From the NCBI RefSeq assembly GCF_001591105.1, contig NZ_BCUD01000007.1:1-64000 (forward strand): 64,000 bases of DNA, written 5' to 3'. Both the position numbers and the translations under genes were made by a program. Every line of letters begins with the position of its first letter. The stretch's first letter is position 1. The DNA comes from Vibrio nereis NBRC 15637. Lineage in GTDB: Bacteria > Pseudomonadota > Gammaproteobacteria > Enterobacterales > Vibrionaceae. The notes under the pieces were generated by a model that ran no database searches, was not told the origin of the DNA, and saw only the letters and a program-made list of their open reading frames with translations. This document shows, piece by piece, positions 35,656 to 45,052 of the stretch.

Positions 35656-37020
35656 ATGCTGGGCTCTCTAAATAAAAAGCTGTTTGCGTTATCGATTACC
35701 ACAATGATGTTGACTCTGTTTATCGTGCTCTCATTTGCTCGTGTGAGCTTTGAGCGGGAAGAAACCAAGTCTGAGCTTGATCAAGTTGTCGATCTTCAAC
35801 TGAAAGTGGATATGCTGCGAAGTCAATTGTGGGTATTTCTCCAGTTTAGTGACGAAGCCAGTTTGAATCAGGTCGAATATGCTCAAGCGGAATTGGCGAC
35901 GAAACTAACACAGTACAATAAGAGTACCGTGTTGTTGGATAATATTGTGCGCATGAACCAGAGCTTGGATGTGTTGTTGAATCAAGAGAAGGAAGTGTAT
36001 TTCAGTAAAGTTGGTGGCATTGACAAACTTGGGGCAGATGATATCAATGCAAGAGGGCTGCTTCATTCTCGTTATAATATGATTGTACAAAATATGACGG
36101 AAGAACTGGCTTACGTGCATCAGGCCGTGCTGGCACATAATGACGAACGGCAGAACCAAGTTATGATGTATGCGGCAGCATGGTTGTTCATTAGTTCTGT
36201 TGTCGTCAGCGTGTTGGCATGGAGTATGTTTTTTCGCTTCAGGACTGGGGTTTCTACCATCAAGAAGGCGATAGCGAACTTGGCGGACGGCAAACTGGAC
36301 ACCAAGATCGAAGGGAACAACTTAGACACTGAGTTTCTCGCTGTTGCGCAGTTTTTTAATGAAATGACGAACTCTTTACGAGAAAGCACAGTAACAAAAC
36401 AAGAGTTAGAAGAAGAAGTTAGGCGTCAAACAGAGCAGCTACAACAAAAGCAAGAGCAACTGATATTCCTTTCTGAGCACGATCATCTGACCAATATTAT
36501 GAATCGACGCGCTTTTGATAGCCATTTGGAAAGCGCCATTATCAATGCGAATCGCACACAGTGTAAGCTCGCGTTATTCTTTATCGATTTAGATGAATTC
36601 AAAGAAGTGAACGACACCTACGGGCACGATGCTGGGGATGCGATTTTAGTTTCAGTGGCAGAGCGATTGAAACAGGCAGTGCGAGAGACGGATTTTGTTG
36701 GCCGAATTGGTGGGGATGAGTTTGTCGTGTGCTTGGATCATCTCAATGATTTTAAGATTGTGACCAGCAAAGCCAAGCAGTTGATTGAGGCGATAAATGA
36801 ACCGATCTCTTTAAATGGCAGAGCGTTTAGTGTTGGGGCGAGTATTGGCGTCAGTTATTACCCTGATCAAACACAAAGTAAAGACGGTCTATTAAGTGTC
36901 GCTGATGAAGCCATGTACCGAGCGAAGCAACTCAAGCGTTCGGCTTGCCTTGATAGTGAATCAACCTATTGTCGTGTGGTTTCCGATTCAGTGGTGACGC
37001 TTGCTTCGGTTAAAGAGTAA
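35656..37020 (+). CDS. Membrane diguanylate cyclase (4-helix sensor, HAMP, GGDEF)
   Basis: A 454-residue GGDEF protein. Helix 1 (about 8-27), a periplasmic four-helix-bundle-like domain (about 28-168), helix 2 (about 172-194), HAMP (about 195-248), a short coiled coil (Glu/Gln rich, 250-272) and GGDEF domain (about 275-445). GGDEF is perfect (GRIGGDEFVV), DLDEFKEVND binds metal and an RETD I-site lies five residues upstream of GGDEF, so activity with feedback inhibition is expected. Coupled by a 3-nt gap to the binding-protein gene. This is a second binding-protein/cyclase module in the window, unrelated in sequence to the pair at 25803-28770. Confidence 0.9.
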   Translation: MLGSLNKKLFALSITTMMLTLFIVLSFARVSFEREETKSELDQVVDLQLKVDMLRSQLWVFLQFSDEASLNQVEYAQAELATKLTQYNKSTVLLDNIVRMNQSLDVLLNQEKEVYFSKVGGIDKLGADDINARGLLHSRYNMIVQNMTEELAYVHQAVLAHNDERQNQVMMYAAAWLFISSVVVSVLAWSMFFRFRTGVSTIKKAIANLADGKLDTKIEGNNLDTEFLAVAQFFNEMTNSLRESTVTKQELEEEVRRQTEQLQQKQEQLIFLSEHDHLTNIMNRRAFDSHLESAIINANRTQCKLALFFIDLDEFKEVNDTYGHDAGDAILVSVAERLKQAVRETDFVGRIGGDEFVVCLDHLNDFKIVTSKAKQLIEAINEPISLNGRAFSVGASIGVSYYPDQTQSKDGLLSVADEAMYRAKQLKRSACLDSESTYCRVVSDSVVTLASVKE

Positions 37021-37169
37021 ATGGTTCGTTATAGGTGTAAAGTTCATTTAACACCTTCAGATATGAGATATTTAGTCCAGTTTCTCGACAAATTTACTAA
37101 TTCTCGACATCTTATGCGCGTTTGATCCACCACCGTTTGGGTGGATCGCAAAGGGATAGGATTTCGAAA

Positions 37170-37778
37170 ATGGATAAAGAACATAGTTTGCGTGAGAATT
37201 TACTCGCGTTGATATTGGGTAGCGCCTTGGTGTCACTGGGTGTTATTTTCTTCAATAAAGTCGGTTTGCTTACTGGTGGCACAGCGGGATTAGCCATCTT
37301 TTTAACGAAGGTAAGTGACTTCAGCTTTGGTCAGGTTTTCTTCGTGCTTAACCTGCCTTTTTATATTTTGTCGGTTACACGAATGGGCTGGCGTTTTACC
37401 ATCAACACCTTTATCGCGGTAACCATTGTATCGCTCGCGGTGGATCACCTGCATCATGTTATCGAGATTGCACGTATTGATACTTTCTACGCAGCGCTGC
37501 TTGGTGGTGGTTTGATTGGTATCGGCATGCTGGTCATTTTTAGACACAAGATGAGTTTGGGTGGATTTAATATTCTAGCGCTATTTCTGCAAGAAAGATT
37601 TGGTATTCGTGCAGGCAAAGTGCAGATGGCTTTGGACTGCACCATTGTTGTGTTGTCGCTCTTTATCGTCGATGTGTGGCTCATTGCCTTGTCTGTTGTT
37701 GGCGCGATTGCCACCAACTTGATTTTAGCGATGAACCATAAACCTGGGCGTTATCAGCCAAAGGCTACCGCTGCATAA
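37170..37778 (+). CDS. YitT-family (DUF161) membrane protein
   Basis: A 202-residue inner-membrane protein with about five helices. NKVGLLTGGTAGLAI and RHKMSLGGFNILALF are the two GG repeats of the YitT family. It lacks the C-terminal DUF2179 domain found in longer relatives. Function unknown, transporter suspected. AGGA lies 9 nt before the ATG at 37170, which is better supported than an in-frame start at 37122. It ends just before a strong terminator. Confidence 0.85.
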   Translation: MDKEHSLRENLLALILGSALVSLGVIFFNKVGLLTGGTAGLAIFLTKVSDFSFGQVFFVLNLPFYILSVTRMGWRFTINTFIAVTIVSLAVDHLHHVIEIARIDTFYAALLGGGLIGIGMLVIFRHKMSLGGFNILALFLQERFGIRAGKVQMALDCTIVVLSLFIVDVWLIALSVVGAIATNLILAMNHKPGRYQPKATAA

Positions 37779-37794
37779 CAGGTTCAATAAAAAG

Positions 37795-37822
37795 GGCTTA
37801 GCATTTCGCTAAGCCGTTTTTT
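37795..37822 (+). terminator. Terminator of the yitT-like gene
   Basis: GGCTTAGC-atttc-GCTAAGCC followed by GTTTTTT. The T-run ends in the stop codon of the convergent HAD gene. Confidence 0.9.
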
Positions 37823-38282
37823 ATATCAACTCTTCCAGTTTGCTAATGCTGACGATATTTTCAGGCACATCCTCAGAATTACGGTTAAACCAGATGGCGT
37901 TCAAGCCTGCCTTTATTGCGGGGTACACATCTTTATTTAGAACGTCTCCCACCATGGTAAGTTCATCGGGTTTAACGTTCAGCTCATCAGCGATTGCTAA
38001 GTAAAACTCGGCGCAGTTTTTTTCTATTCCTACGTTGGTTTTACAAAAATATCCATTGATATAACGATCAAGCCCCACACGCTGAAACGCTTGTTGAATT
38101 TCCGCTTCACTGGATTCTTGTGCACTGGTTGCAATGTAAATCGTGTGATGTTTGGAAAGGGCTTTGAGTGTTTCCTCTGCACCTTCAACGGCTGCAACGT
38201 CTTTCCATAGGTACATTTTCTCTGTGTTGGCCGGGTCATCGACCATTAGGGTGTCTCCCCAGTCGAACAGAAATACTCTCTC
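37821..38282 (-). CDS. HAD-superfamily phosphatase-like hydrolase
   Basis: A 153-residue HAD protein. Motif I is FDWGDTL near the N-terminus, motif II the Ser/Thr in YIATSAQ, motif III the Lys in the KNCAEFY region and motif IV GDVLNKD. The FDWGDT variant is known in the family. I start it at the ATG that places motif I near residue 6; the longer frame to 38426 has an unrelated upstream 48 codons. No convincing ribosome site. It is small for the family and lacks a clear cap domain. Substrate unknown. Confidence 0.78.
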   Translation of the reverse strand, partial: ERVFLFDWGDTLMVDDPANTEKMYLWKDVAAVEGAEETLKALSKHHTIYIATSAQESSEAEIQQAFQRVGLDRYINGYFCKTNVGIEKNCAEFYLAIADELNVKPDELTMVGDVLNKDVYPAIKAGLNAIWFNRNSEDVPENIVSISKLEELI

Positions 38283-38450
38283 CATCAATGCTTCTATCGC
38301 TCCTGCTTTTCCATCTTGGTAATAGTTTGGATCTGTAATGATCCAAAAGCAAAGTTTATCCAGACGATAAAAAACCTGATTAGTTCCACCGGGTGAATTG
38401 GTATTAAATTCTTGCCTGAGATTCAATCATACTTAATTCAAGGTACTGAA

Positions 38451-38603
38451 ATGCTATCAATTGATGATGTTGTTGTTGCAACAAAAGGTGTAGATTTAGG
38501 CCAGATGGTTGTCGCTGGTTTAAGTTCTGGTGGTTTTTATGTTCACGTTAAAGCGGGCGAAATGACCTTAACCTACCCGGCAAAAGACCTTAAGAAAGCG
38601 TAA
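38451..38603 (+). CDS. Small hypothetical protein
   Basis: A 50-residue protein (MLSIDDVV... to DLKKA) that I do not recognise, with a beta-rich pattern. AAGG is 7 nt before the ATG and its own terminator follows within 30 bp, so it is likely real. No signal peptide or helix. It is divergent from the HAD gene. Confidence 0.6.
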   Translation: MLSIDDVVVATKGVDLGQMVVAGLSSGGFYVHVKAGEMTLTYPAKDLKKA

Positions 38604-38628
38604 TGCAGTAAAGGCATCCCTAATGATG

Positions 38629-38657
38629 AAGGCTTGGTTATTTACCAAGCCTTTTTG
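38629..38657 (+). terminator. Terminator of the 50-residue gene
   Basis: AAGGCTTGG-ttattta-CCAAGCCTT followed by TTTGATTT. Confidence 0.88.
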
Positions 38658-39155
38658 ATTTCATTTACGTAACACTTCCTATTCAAAAATCTCACTTTAC
38701 ACATACAAGACGTGTTGCTGTCAGCCTTCTCTTTCTCTTCTCAGTCCCACAATCTCATGTAAATATTAATTGTTGCGACCAGCTCAAGTTGGCTCATTTT
38801 CAAGCGGTATGCTTCCTATCCGCAATGAGCCTATTGATAACTTTAGTTGGTAAAAATCGCCACACAATAGTGAATTCATCAAGCGAATGAGTTCAAGTTT
38901 GTTGTGCGTCATCATAACATGCTGATATTTAGTGGTTTAATTTATGGCTTAGTGTTTGCTTAGTGCTATGGTCGATATGGGCTGGCGTTTTCATTTCTTA
39001 CCTATTCACTTATTAAATAATTATTTTGGAATGATTGGATAGTTCATGAAGAATTGATGTCAAATTGCCAGTTCATATATAACTCATTATTTCATCTCTC
39101 TTTTCTGATCGTTCTGCATTGAAGAGAGTAGAGAAAACTTTGGTAAGGAATAAAA
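38658..39155. other. Gap upstream of the RND operon
   Basis: About 500 bp with no gene that I recognise. It should hold the promoter of the adaptor-pump operon; no TetR-type operator was identified by eye. Confidence 0.4.
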
Positions 39156-40301
39156 ATGAGAATAAAGCCGTTACGTTGGTTGTTGCCTTTTGTCTTACTT
39201 GGTGGAGCGTATGGAGGCTACGCTGCGATTGATGCAACTTCACCTGAACCAGAAGAGTCTTCCCCACTGAAATTACCGCCTACAGTCACTGTTTTTCCTG
39301 TCCAGTCGAGCGATCACCAAGTGGTGATCACCAGTCATGGAGAGCTACAACCAGTGGAAGTCACGCGGTTATCGGCTCAAGTGTCGGGAGAAGTGGTCAG
39401 TTGGCACCCGAATTTTGTGGCTGGTGGTGTGGTAAAGCGTGGGGAAGTGCTATTCAGTATTGAAAAAGACAATTATCAGGCGGCGGTTTTACAAGCTGAA
39501 GCCCAGCTCGCTACTGCGAAAGCTAGCCTTATTGAAGAGAAAGCCCGTGCGGAAGTAGCGAAGAGACAGGCAAGGAGTTTACCTGCTAAACAAGTGACGG
39601 ATTTGTATCTTCGCAAGCCGCAACTTTTAAGTGCTCAAGCTCAGGTGAAGTCTGCTCAAGCAGAGCTGAAGCGTGCTAAACGTGATTTAGCCAATTGTCG
39701 GGTCGTTGCGCCGTATGACGCGCTTGTTGTCGCCAGAGACATTGGTGTCGGTCAATTTATCTCAGCGGGCGCGCCAGTCGCCACGCTCAATAACATTGAG
39801 GCAGCGGAGATCCACATACCCATTGCGGGCTTCGACAGTGCCTTTTTGCCACAAAACTATGAAGGCATAGAAGCCGATATCATTGAGCGCGGCATAGTGA
39901 CAACAAAACGTAAAGGTCATATTGCGCGTGACCTAGGTGTGGTGGATAGCAGTACACGAATGCTTAGTATGGTGGTTCGAGTCGAGGACCCATACGCTCT
40001 TAAATCTGACCAGACTCCGATGAAATTTGGTTCTTACGTTGAAGTTAAATTTGCAGGAAAAGAGCTCAAGCACATCTATCGTCTTCCTCAGGAAATCGTT
40101 AATAACCGCCAGGTTTGGGTCGTGAATTCTGAAGGCGAGCTCGAACCGCGTACGGTGAATGTTTTGCGAGCAGAAAAAGAATTCATGCTGATCAATCAGG
40201 GCTTAGCTGATAATGAGCAGTTGGTATTGACGGTGCCCGAGTATCCTCAAAAAGGCATGCGGGTCACGATCGCATCCACCAGTGAAAACGCAGCTGAGTA
40301 G
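39156..40301 (+). CDS. RND efflux periplasmic adaptor
   Basis: A 381-residue membrane-fusion protein. A signal/anchor helix (about 5-24) is followed by the lipoyl-like domain (LSAQVSGEVVSWHPNFVAGG), an alpha-hairpin coiled coil (about 105-180, Ala/Lys/Glu rich) that contacts the outer-membrane channel, the return strand (NCRVVAPYDALVVA) and a beta-barrel domain. It links the inner-membrane pump to a TolC-type channel. AAGG lies about 11 nt before the ATG. It is 10 nt upstream of the RND pump gene, forming an operon. No channel gene is present. Confidence 0.9.
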   Translation: MRIKPLRWLLPFVLLGGAYGGYAAIDATSPEPEESSPLKLPPTVTVFPVQSSDHQVVITSHGELQPVEVTRLSAQVSGEVVSWHPNFVAGGVVKRGEVLFSIEKDNYQAAVLQAEAQLATAKASLIEEKARAEVAKRQARSLPAKQVTDLYLRKPQLLSAQAQVKSAQAELKRAKRDLANCRVVAPYDALVVARDIGVGQFISAGAPVATLNNIEAAEIHIPIAGFDSAFLPQNYEGIEADIIERGIVTTKRKGHIARDLGVVDSSTRMLSMVVRVEDPYALKSDQTPMKFGSYVEVKFAGKELKHIYRLPQEIVNNRQVWVVNSEGELEPRTVNVLRAEKEFMLINQGLADNEQLVLTVPEYPQKGMRVTIASTSENAAE

Positions 40302-40311
40302 GAGCTTTTAA

Positions 40312-43300
40312 ATGGATGAGTCAAAACAAAAAGGCTTAATTGCTTACTTTGCGAATAATGCGGTCGCTGCCAATCTATTAATGGCGTTTGTGCTGATTGT
40401 TGGCACGGTGAGCTTTTTCTTTATTCAGCGTCAGATGTTTCCCAACATTGAAGTCAACTATATCAATGTTTCTGCGCAGTACCCGGGGGCATCACCTCAA
40501 GAGATTGAAGAAAGCATACTGATTAAAGTTGAAGAGTCGTTGAAAGATGTCACTGGGATCAAGAAGTCCGTGTCTACAGCGTATCGAGGCAGTGGCAGAA
40601 TAGAACTTGAGATAGATGTCGACGAAGACGTGTCTGATGTACTCGATAAGGTGAAGCAGAAAGTTGATTCTACAGCGAACTTCCCATCGGGCATGGAGCC
40701 TATCCAAGTTTATCAGTATGAGTACCGTCAGGACGTGATAGAAATGTCATTGGTTGGTGATCGTCCTCTGCTCGAACTAAAGCCCATTGCCAAGCAGATA
40801 GAAGATGAACTGCTGCAACTCGAAAACGTCGCTTTGGTTGATCTTGGTGCGCCTGAGTATGAGATCGGCGTGGAAGTGGAGCCAAGAACCTTACAAAAGT
40901 ACAGCTTAACGCTCAACGATGTAAGCAATGCGATCCAACGTTATTCGGCCAACTATTCGGCAGGGGAAGTTAGAACCAACGCGGGAATGATCTCTGTCCG
41001 TATTGAAAACCAGTACTATAAAGGAGAAGAATTTCGCCAGATCCCGGTGAAAATCGGAGCCAATGGTGGAAAAGTCTTACTGCAAGATATTGCGACGATC
41101 AAAGACGGCTTTACTGAAGGCGATCGCTACTTCAAATATTCGGGTGAAAACGCTATCTACTTCTCGGTGAAAGCTACCAAAGATCAAAACATCGTGACCG
41201 TAGCGGATTCTGTTAAAGCATACATTGAGCACAAAAACCAACAGCTTCCATCCGATCTTAAGATCAATACGCTCGTAGACATGACGTATTACTTAAACGC
41301 GCGTCTAGAGATGATGCTCAAGAACTTGCTGCAAGGTACGGTGTTAGTCGCCTTGATGTTGAGTCTGTTTTTACGCTTCAAGCTGGCCATGTGGGTGATG
41401 ATTGGCTTACCGGTTTGCTTCCTGGGAGCGGTAATGCTGATGCCTGCGATTGGTGTGAGTATCAACATCGTCTCTTTGTTCGCCTTCATTATGGTGTTAG
41501 GGATTGTCGTCGATGATGCGATCGTCATTGGCGAGAGCGCTTACTCGGAAATTGAGAAAAATGGGGGAGGCGTTGAGAATGTCGTTAGGGGCGTTAAACG
41601 CGTTGCGACACCAGCGACGTTTGGCGTGTTAACCACTATCGCGGTATTTGCGCCCTTTTTGATGTCGAAAGGCATTGAGCGCGCGTTTTTCTTTGGTATC
41701 TCCTCGATTGTGATCCTGTGTCTGCTGTTTAGCTTAATTGAATCTAAATTGATATTGCCGGCGCACTTGGCACATACCAAATTTAGTCCGATAAAAGAGG
41801 GCAGTTGGCGTGACCGATTTAATAAACGATTCTTTGGTCTGATTAATGGCCCATATAAACGCTTGGTGACCGCTTGTACTTACTGGCGCTGGAGTGTATT
41901 CACGGGTTTTGTGGCGTTACTTGTTGTTAGTGTGGCTCTTGTGATGGCAAATCACGTGAGAATTGTGCCTTCTCCCAAGGTACCGCATGACTTTCCGAGC
42001 ATTAAGTTGGTGATGAATGACAACGTATCGAGCGAACAAACGATTGAAGCATTGAAAACAATCGAACGCGTTGTGCTTGATATTGATTCGGAGATTGCTA
42101 GCGAAACGGGCCAAGTGATGGTCAAAGATACGCTGGCCTTTAACCAAGGGCGAAAGGAAGGCACTTTGCTCGTACCATTGGTCGATGAAGAATTACGCCC
42201 AATGAATACCTTTGAACTGGCAAGAAAGTGGCGTGAGCGCCTGCCTGTTATTCCAGGATTAAAAACCATCACCATCGCAGATGACATCAATGACAATGGG
42301 CAAGGAGATGAGTTCGGTTTTCTGCTTTACGGCTCTGAGATTGAAACGTTAAACGCGGCTGGTAAAGCGTTGATCAACAGACTTGGTCTAAAAGAAGGGC
42401 TGTTTGATATTTCGTCTTCGATTGATACCGGTAGCCAAGAAGTACTGTTGTCCTTAACGCCTGTGGCCTACGACTTGGGTTTAGACTTGTTTGATATCGC
42501 GACTCAGGTCGGTGGCAGTTTCTATGGTGGTGAAGCTCAGCGCGTTCTACGTGATGGCGAAGAAATCAAAGTCATGGTTCGTTATCCCAAGCTAACTCGT
42601 GAGGCCTTTTCATCGCTGCGCTACGCTGTGATTACCACACCAGAAGGTAAGAAAGTGATGCTGGGGGATGTAGTCGAGATTAATCAGCAGCCGGGTGTGA
42701 GCTCGATTCGTCGCGAGGGTGGATTTAGAACCGTCTACGTATATGGTTCGATTGATGAAGAGTTGGTTGAACCAGGCGCAGTCATTGGCAGTGTGTATGA
42801 GGAAATTCTACCAGAAGTACTTGCTGCTTATCCTGGCGTTAAAACCGAGCTTGGTGGCAGTATAGAAGAGCAACAAGCCCAGCAAGATGAGCAAAAGATC
42901 TTCTTTATTGCCGGTATGATCATTGTTTATATCCTGCTTGCCGTACCGCTGCGTAGCTATACTCAGCCGCTTATCATTATGTCGGTGATCCCGTTCAGTT
43001 TGACGGGGGCAATCTGGGGGCATTACTGGTTCGGCTTAGATCTCAGTATGATGTCAACATTTGGCTTGATAGCGGCGGCTGGTGTGGTCGTGAATGACTC
43101 GTTGGTGATGACCGATTACGTCAATCAACTTCGGGCACAAGGTAAAGCCATCAAAGACGCCGTGATAGAAGCAGGCTGTGCGCGATTTAGAGCAATTACA
43201 CTAACATCAATCACCACTTTTGTTGGTGTGTTGCCTATTATGTTCGAGACGAGCCTGCAAGCAAAACTGGTGACGCCAATGGCGGTTGCACTTGGGTTTG

Positions 43301-43431
43301 CGGTTGTATTTGCCACCTTACTGACACTGATATTGGTGCCTTGCTTGTATCTGATGTTGGATGACATCAAAAGGCTACTGTCTAAGGTTAAGGAAATACT
43401 TCGTATTGGCCGTAAAATTAAAACGGTATAA
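40312..43431 (+). CDS. RND efflux pump, HAE/AcrB-like
   Basis: A 1039-residue proton-driven transporter of the AcrB/HAE1 superfamily, with twelve helices and two large periplasmic loops. YPGASPQEIEESI is the opening periplasmic motif; VLGIVVDDAIVIGES holds the helix-4 Asp pair that carries protons; the second-half helices carry AAAGVVVNDSLV. No dedicated drug can be inferred from the sequence. Coupled to the adaptor gene (10-nt gap, GGAG site) and followed by a strong terminator. Confidence 0.92.
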   Translation: MDESKQKGLIAYFANNAVAANLLMAFVLIVGTVSFFFIQRQMFPNIEVNYINVSAQYPGASPQEIEESILIKVEESLKDVTGIKKSVSTAYRGSGRIELEIDVDEDVSDVLDKVKQKVDSTANFPSGMEPIQVYQYEYRQDVIEMSLVGDRPLLELKPIAKQIEDELLQLENVALVDLGAPEYEIGVEVEPRTLQKYSLTLNDVSNAIQRYSANYSAGEVRTNAGMISVRIENQYYKGEEFRQIPVKIGANGGKVLLQDIATIKDGFTEGDRYFKYSGENAIYFSVKATKDQNIVTVADSVKAYIEHKNQQLPSDLKINTLVDMTYYLNARLEMMLKNLLQGTVLVALMLSLFLRFKLAMWVMIGLPVCFLGAVMLMPAIGVSINIVSLFAFIMVLGIVVDDAIVIGESAYSEIEKNGGGVENVVRGVKRVATPATFGVLTTIAVFAPFLMSKGIERAFFFGISSIVILCLLFSLIESKLILPAHLAHTKFSPIKEGSWRDRFNKRFFGLINGPYKRLVTACTYWRWSVFTGFVALLVVSVALVMANHVRIVPSPKVPHDFPSIKLVMNDNVSSEQTIEALKTIERVVLDIDSEIASETGQVMVKDTLAFNQGRKEGTLLVPLVDEELRPMNTFELARKWRERLPVIPGLKTITIADDINDNGQGDEFGFLLYGSEIETLNAAGKALINRLGLKEGLFDISSSIDTGSQEVLLSLTPVAYDLGLDLFDIATQVGGSFYGGEAQRVLRDGEEIKVMVRYPKLTREAFSSLRYAVITTPEGKKVMLGDVVEINQQPGVSSIRREGGFRTVYVYGSIDEELVEPGAVIGSVYEEILPEVLAAYPGVKTELGGSIEEQQAQQDEQKIFFIAGMIIVYILLAVPLRSYTQPLIIMSVIPFSLTGAIWGHYWFGLDLSMMSTFGLIAAAGVVVNDSLVMTDYVNQLRAQGKAIKDAVIEAGCARFRAITLTSITTFVGVLPIMFETSLQAKLVTPMAVALGFAVVFATLLTLILVPCLYLMLDDIKRLLSKVKEILRIGRKIKTV

Positions 43432-43449
43432 CTTTAAGCCGTAGAGACA

Positions 43450-43481
43450 GGGGCAGGATGTAAAGTCCTGCCCCTTTTTTT
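43450..43481 (+). terminator. Terminator of the RND operon
   Basis: GGGGCAGGA-tgtaaag-TCCTGCCCC followed by TTTTTTT. Confidence 0.93.
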
Positions 43482-43539
43482 GTTCTGACTTTTTACAGCT
43501 ATCATTGGATGGTGTCTTTTAAGTTTGGCAACAGGACCA

Positions 43540-44454
43540 TTATAAAGACACAAACTTATCAACGCCTTGGCGAATGTTGTCTGCAAACACTTTAGCAAGC
43601 TGAGACATAGGTTTATGCGCAGGGGTGAGAATGGCGTGGTCAAACATTACGGCTGGCGTGAATGGGCGAAACACCACATTTCCTTGGCCGGATTTATACA
43701 GTTTGTAACTGGCCGCACTGATTGGATCACAGATGCAAGCACACAGCTTCTGCTCCACAAATTCGAAGCCTGAAATGTAATTCTGCAACTCGAATCTTGG
43801 TCGATAAGTGGCTCCATATTCCTCAAACAGCATGCGTACATGCTCACTTGCGGAGTGACGCGTATACAGCGCAGCCAGCGGTTCGTTATCCAGATCTTTC
43901 GGGGTAATCACTTCTTTAAGCGCCAGTGGGTGGTCTTTATGCAACGCACAAACCCCCTCAAGGTTAATGGGCTCGACATGGAAAGAATCCCTATCTTTCG
44001 GTAGTTCCGAGTACCCAATATCATACTGCTGGGAGGCGACCCAGTCTTGAACCATGGTCGAGCTGCGCATCATCATCGATACTTCGACCTCTGGTCTATC
44101 CTTCACAAATTCTGCAATGACATGCGGCATAAAGAACAGTGCTGCGGCAGGCATGCACGCAATGCGAAGTTTCCCTCGGGTTAGGTTTTTGACCTCTGCC
44201 ATAAGCTGTGTTGAGCGCGATAACCGCTCCAGAATGGCGTCTGTCTCTTCAAGTAAAAAGTACGCTTCAGGGTTTGGGATTAGCCGGCCTTTATGCCGCT
44301 CAAACAATGCAAACCCAAGCTCTTTCTCCAAGCTAACCAGCATCGCGCTTATCGCAGGCTGAGTCCGGCACAAAGTTTTCGCTGCCACAGTAACCGATCC
44401 AGAACGCATCACGGTACGGAAAGTTTCAAGTTGTTTTATTGATATATTGCTCAT
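43540..44454 (-). CDS. LysR regulator, opine/OccR-NocR type
   Basis: A 304-residue LTTR. The helix-turn-helix part (TFRTVMRSGSVTVAAKTLCRTQPAISAM, residues 11-38, named by its ends) and ERHKGRLIPNPEA resemble the OccR/NocR regulators of octopine and nopaline catabolism. The inducer-binding domain follows. It is divergent from the TRAP/dehydrogenase operon and surely controls it. That relationship gives a hint, not proof, that the substrate is an opine or similar N-substituted or cyclic amino acid. Confidence 0.88.
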   Translation of the reverse strand: MSNISIKQLETFRTVMRSGSVTVAAKTLCRTQPAISAMLVSLEKELGFALFERHKGRLIPNPEAYFLLEETDAILERLSRSTQLMAEVKNLTRGKLRIACMPAAALFFMPHVIAEFVKDRPEVEVSMMMRSSTMVQDWVASQQYDIGYSELPKDRDSFHVEPINLEGVCALHKDHPLALKEVITPKDLDNEPLAALYTRHSASEHVRMLFEEYGATYRPRFELQNYISGFEFVEQKLCACICDPISAASYKLYKSGQGNVVFRPFTPAVMFDHAILTPAHKPMSQLAKVFADNIRQGVDKFVSL

Positions 44455-44532
44455 GTATTCCTATAAGAAAAAATTATGACTTTAGAGAAATTTTAAATTT
44501 GTTTTTATTAACTGTCACCATTAAATTAACGA

Positions 44533-44548
44533 TGTATTTACAAATACA
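44533..44548. promoter_or_regulatory. Palindrome in the TRAP operon leader
   Basis: TGTATTTACAAATACA is a 16-bp palindrome ending 18 bp before the GTG start of the first TRAP gene. It could be the operator for the divergent LysR protein or another regulator, though it lies closer to the start codon than most LysR sites. Confidence 0.5.
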
Positions 44549-44566
44549 ACAATAAGGAAATGTACT

Positions 44567-45049
44567 GTGGAGCAAAAGTTCAGATATCTGCTGACTTGCT
44601 TGATTGCATCTGTAGCGCTGATGCAGTTCATCCAAGTCGTGACGCGATATATCTTTGAGGTCCCAATTATGGGGCTGGAAGAGTCGATGGTGATCCCCAC
44701 TGTTTGGCTCTACATGCTTGGCGCGGTGAATGCTTCAAGGGAAGACACGCAAATCCGTGCAAATGTGCTGGAAATTTTCATTAAGACAGAACGCGGACAC
44801 CAGATCCTCGCTCTGGTTGGTGAAGTGATCAGCTTTGTTATTTCGGCCTGGCTGACTTACTGGGCATGGGATTATGCCAAGTACGCATGGCGAGTGTGGA
44901 AAGAGAGTCCAACGCTTTATATACCTACGTTTTATCATGAGTGCTCCGTATTTCTCGGATTACTTCTGATCACTCTTTTCATCGCTGTTCATATCGTCAA
45001 GTTGGTACGCCAGCTTAGATCTCCATCCTATTCAGTAAGTAAGGTTTAA
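44567..45049 (+). CDS. TRAP transporter small subunit (DctQ type)
   Basis: A 160-residue membrane protein with four helices typical of the Q subunit that pairs with the large permease. The motif VPIMGLEESMVIPTVWLYMLGA lies in the second helix region, and EDTQIRANVLE is the usual cytoplasmic loop. It starts at GTG with AAGGA 8 nt upstream. First gene of the catabolic operon; 3 nt separate it from the large subunit. Confidence 0.9.
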   Translation: MEQKFRYLLTCLIASVALMQFIQVVTRYIFEVPIMGLEESMVIPTVWLYMLGAVNASREDTQIRANVLEIFIKTERGHQILALVGEVISFVISAWLTYWAWDYAKYAWRVWKESPTLYIPTFYHECSVFLGLLLITLFIAVHIVKLVRQLRSPSYSVSKV

Positions 45050-45052
45050 ATT

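Noticed and set aside
35656..37020. c-di-GMP (GEMM) riboswitch near the diguanylate cyclase genes
   Set aside because: No conserved GEMM core was found in the leaders inspected.
38283..38426. N-terminal extension of the HAD protein
   Set aside because: HAD motif I should lie near the N-terminus; the added 48 codons have no family and no ribosome site.
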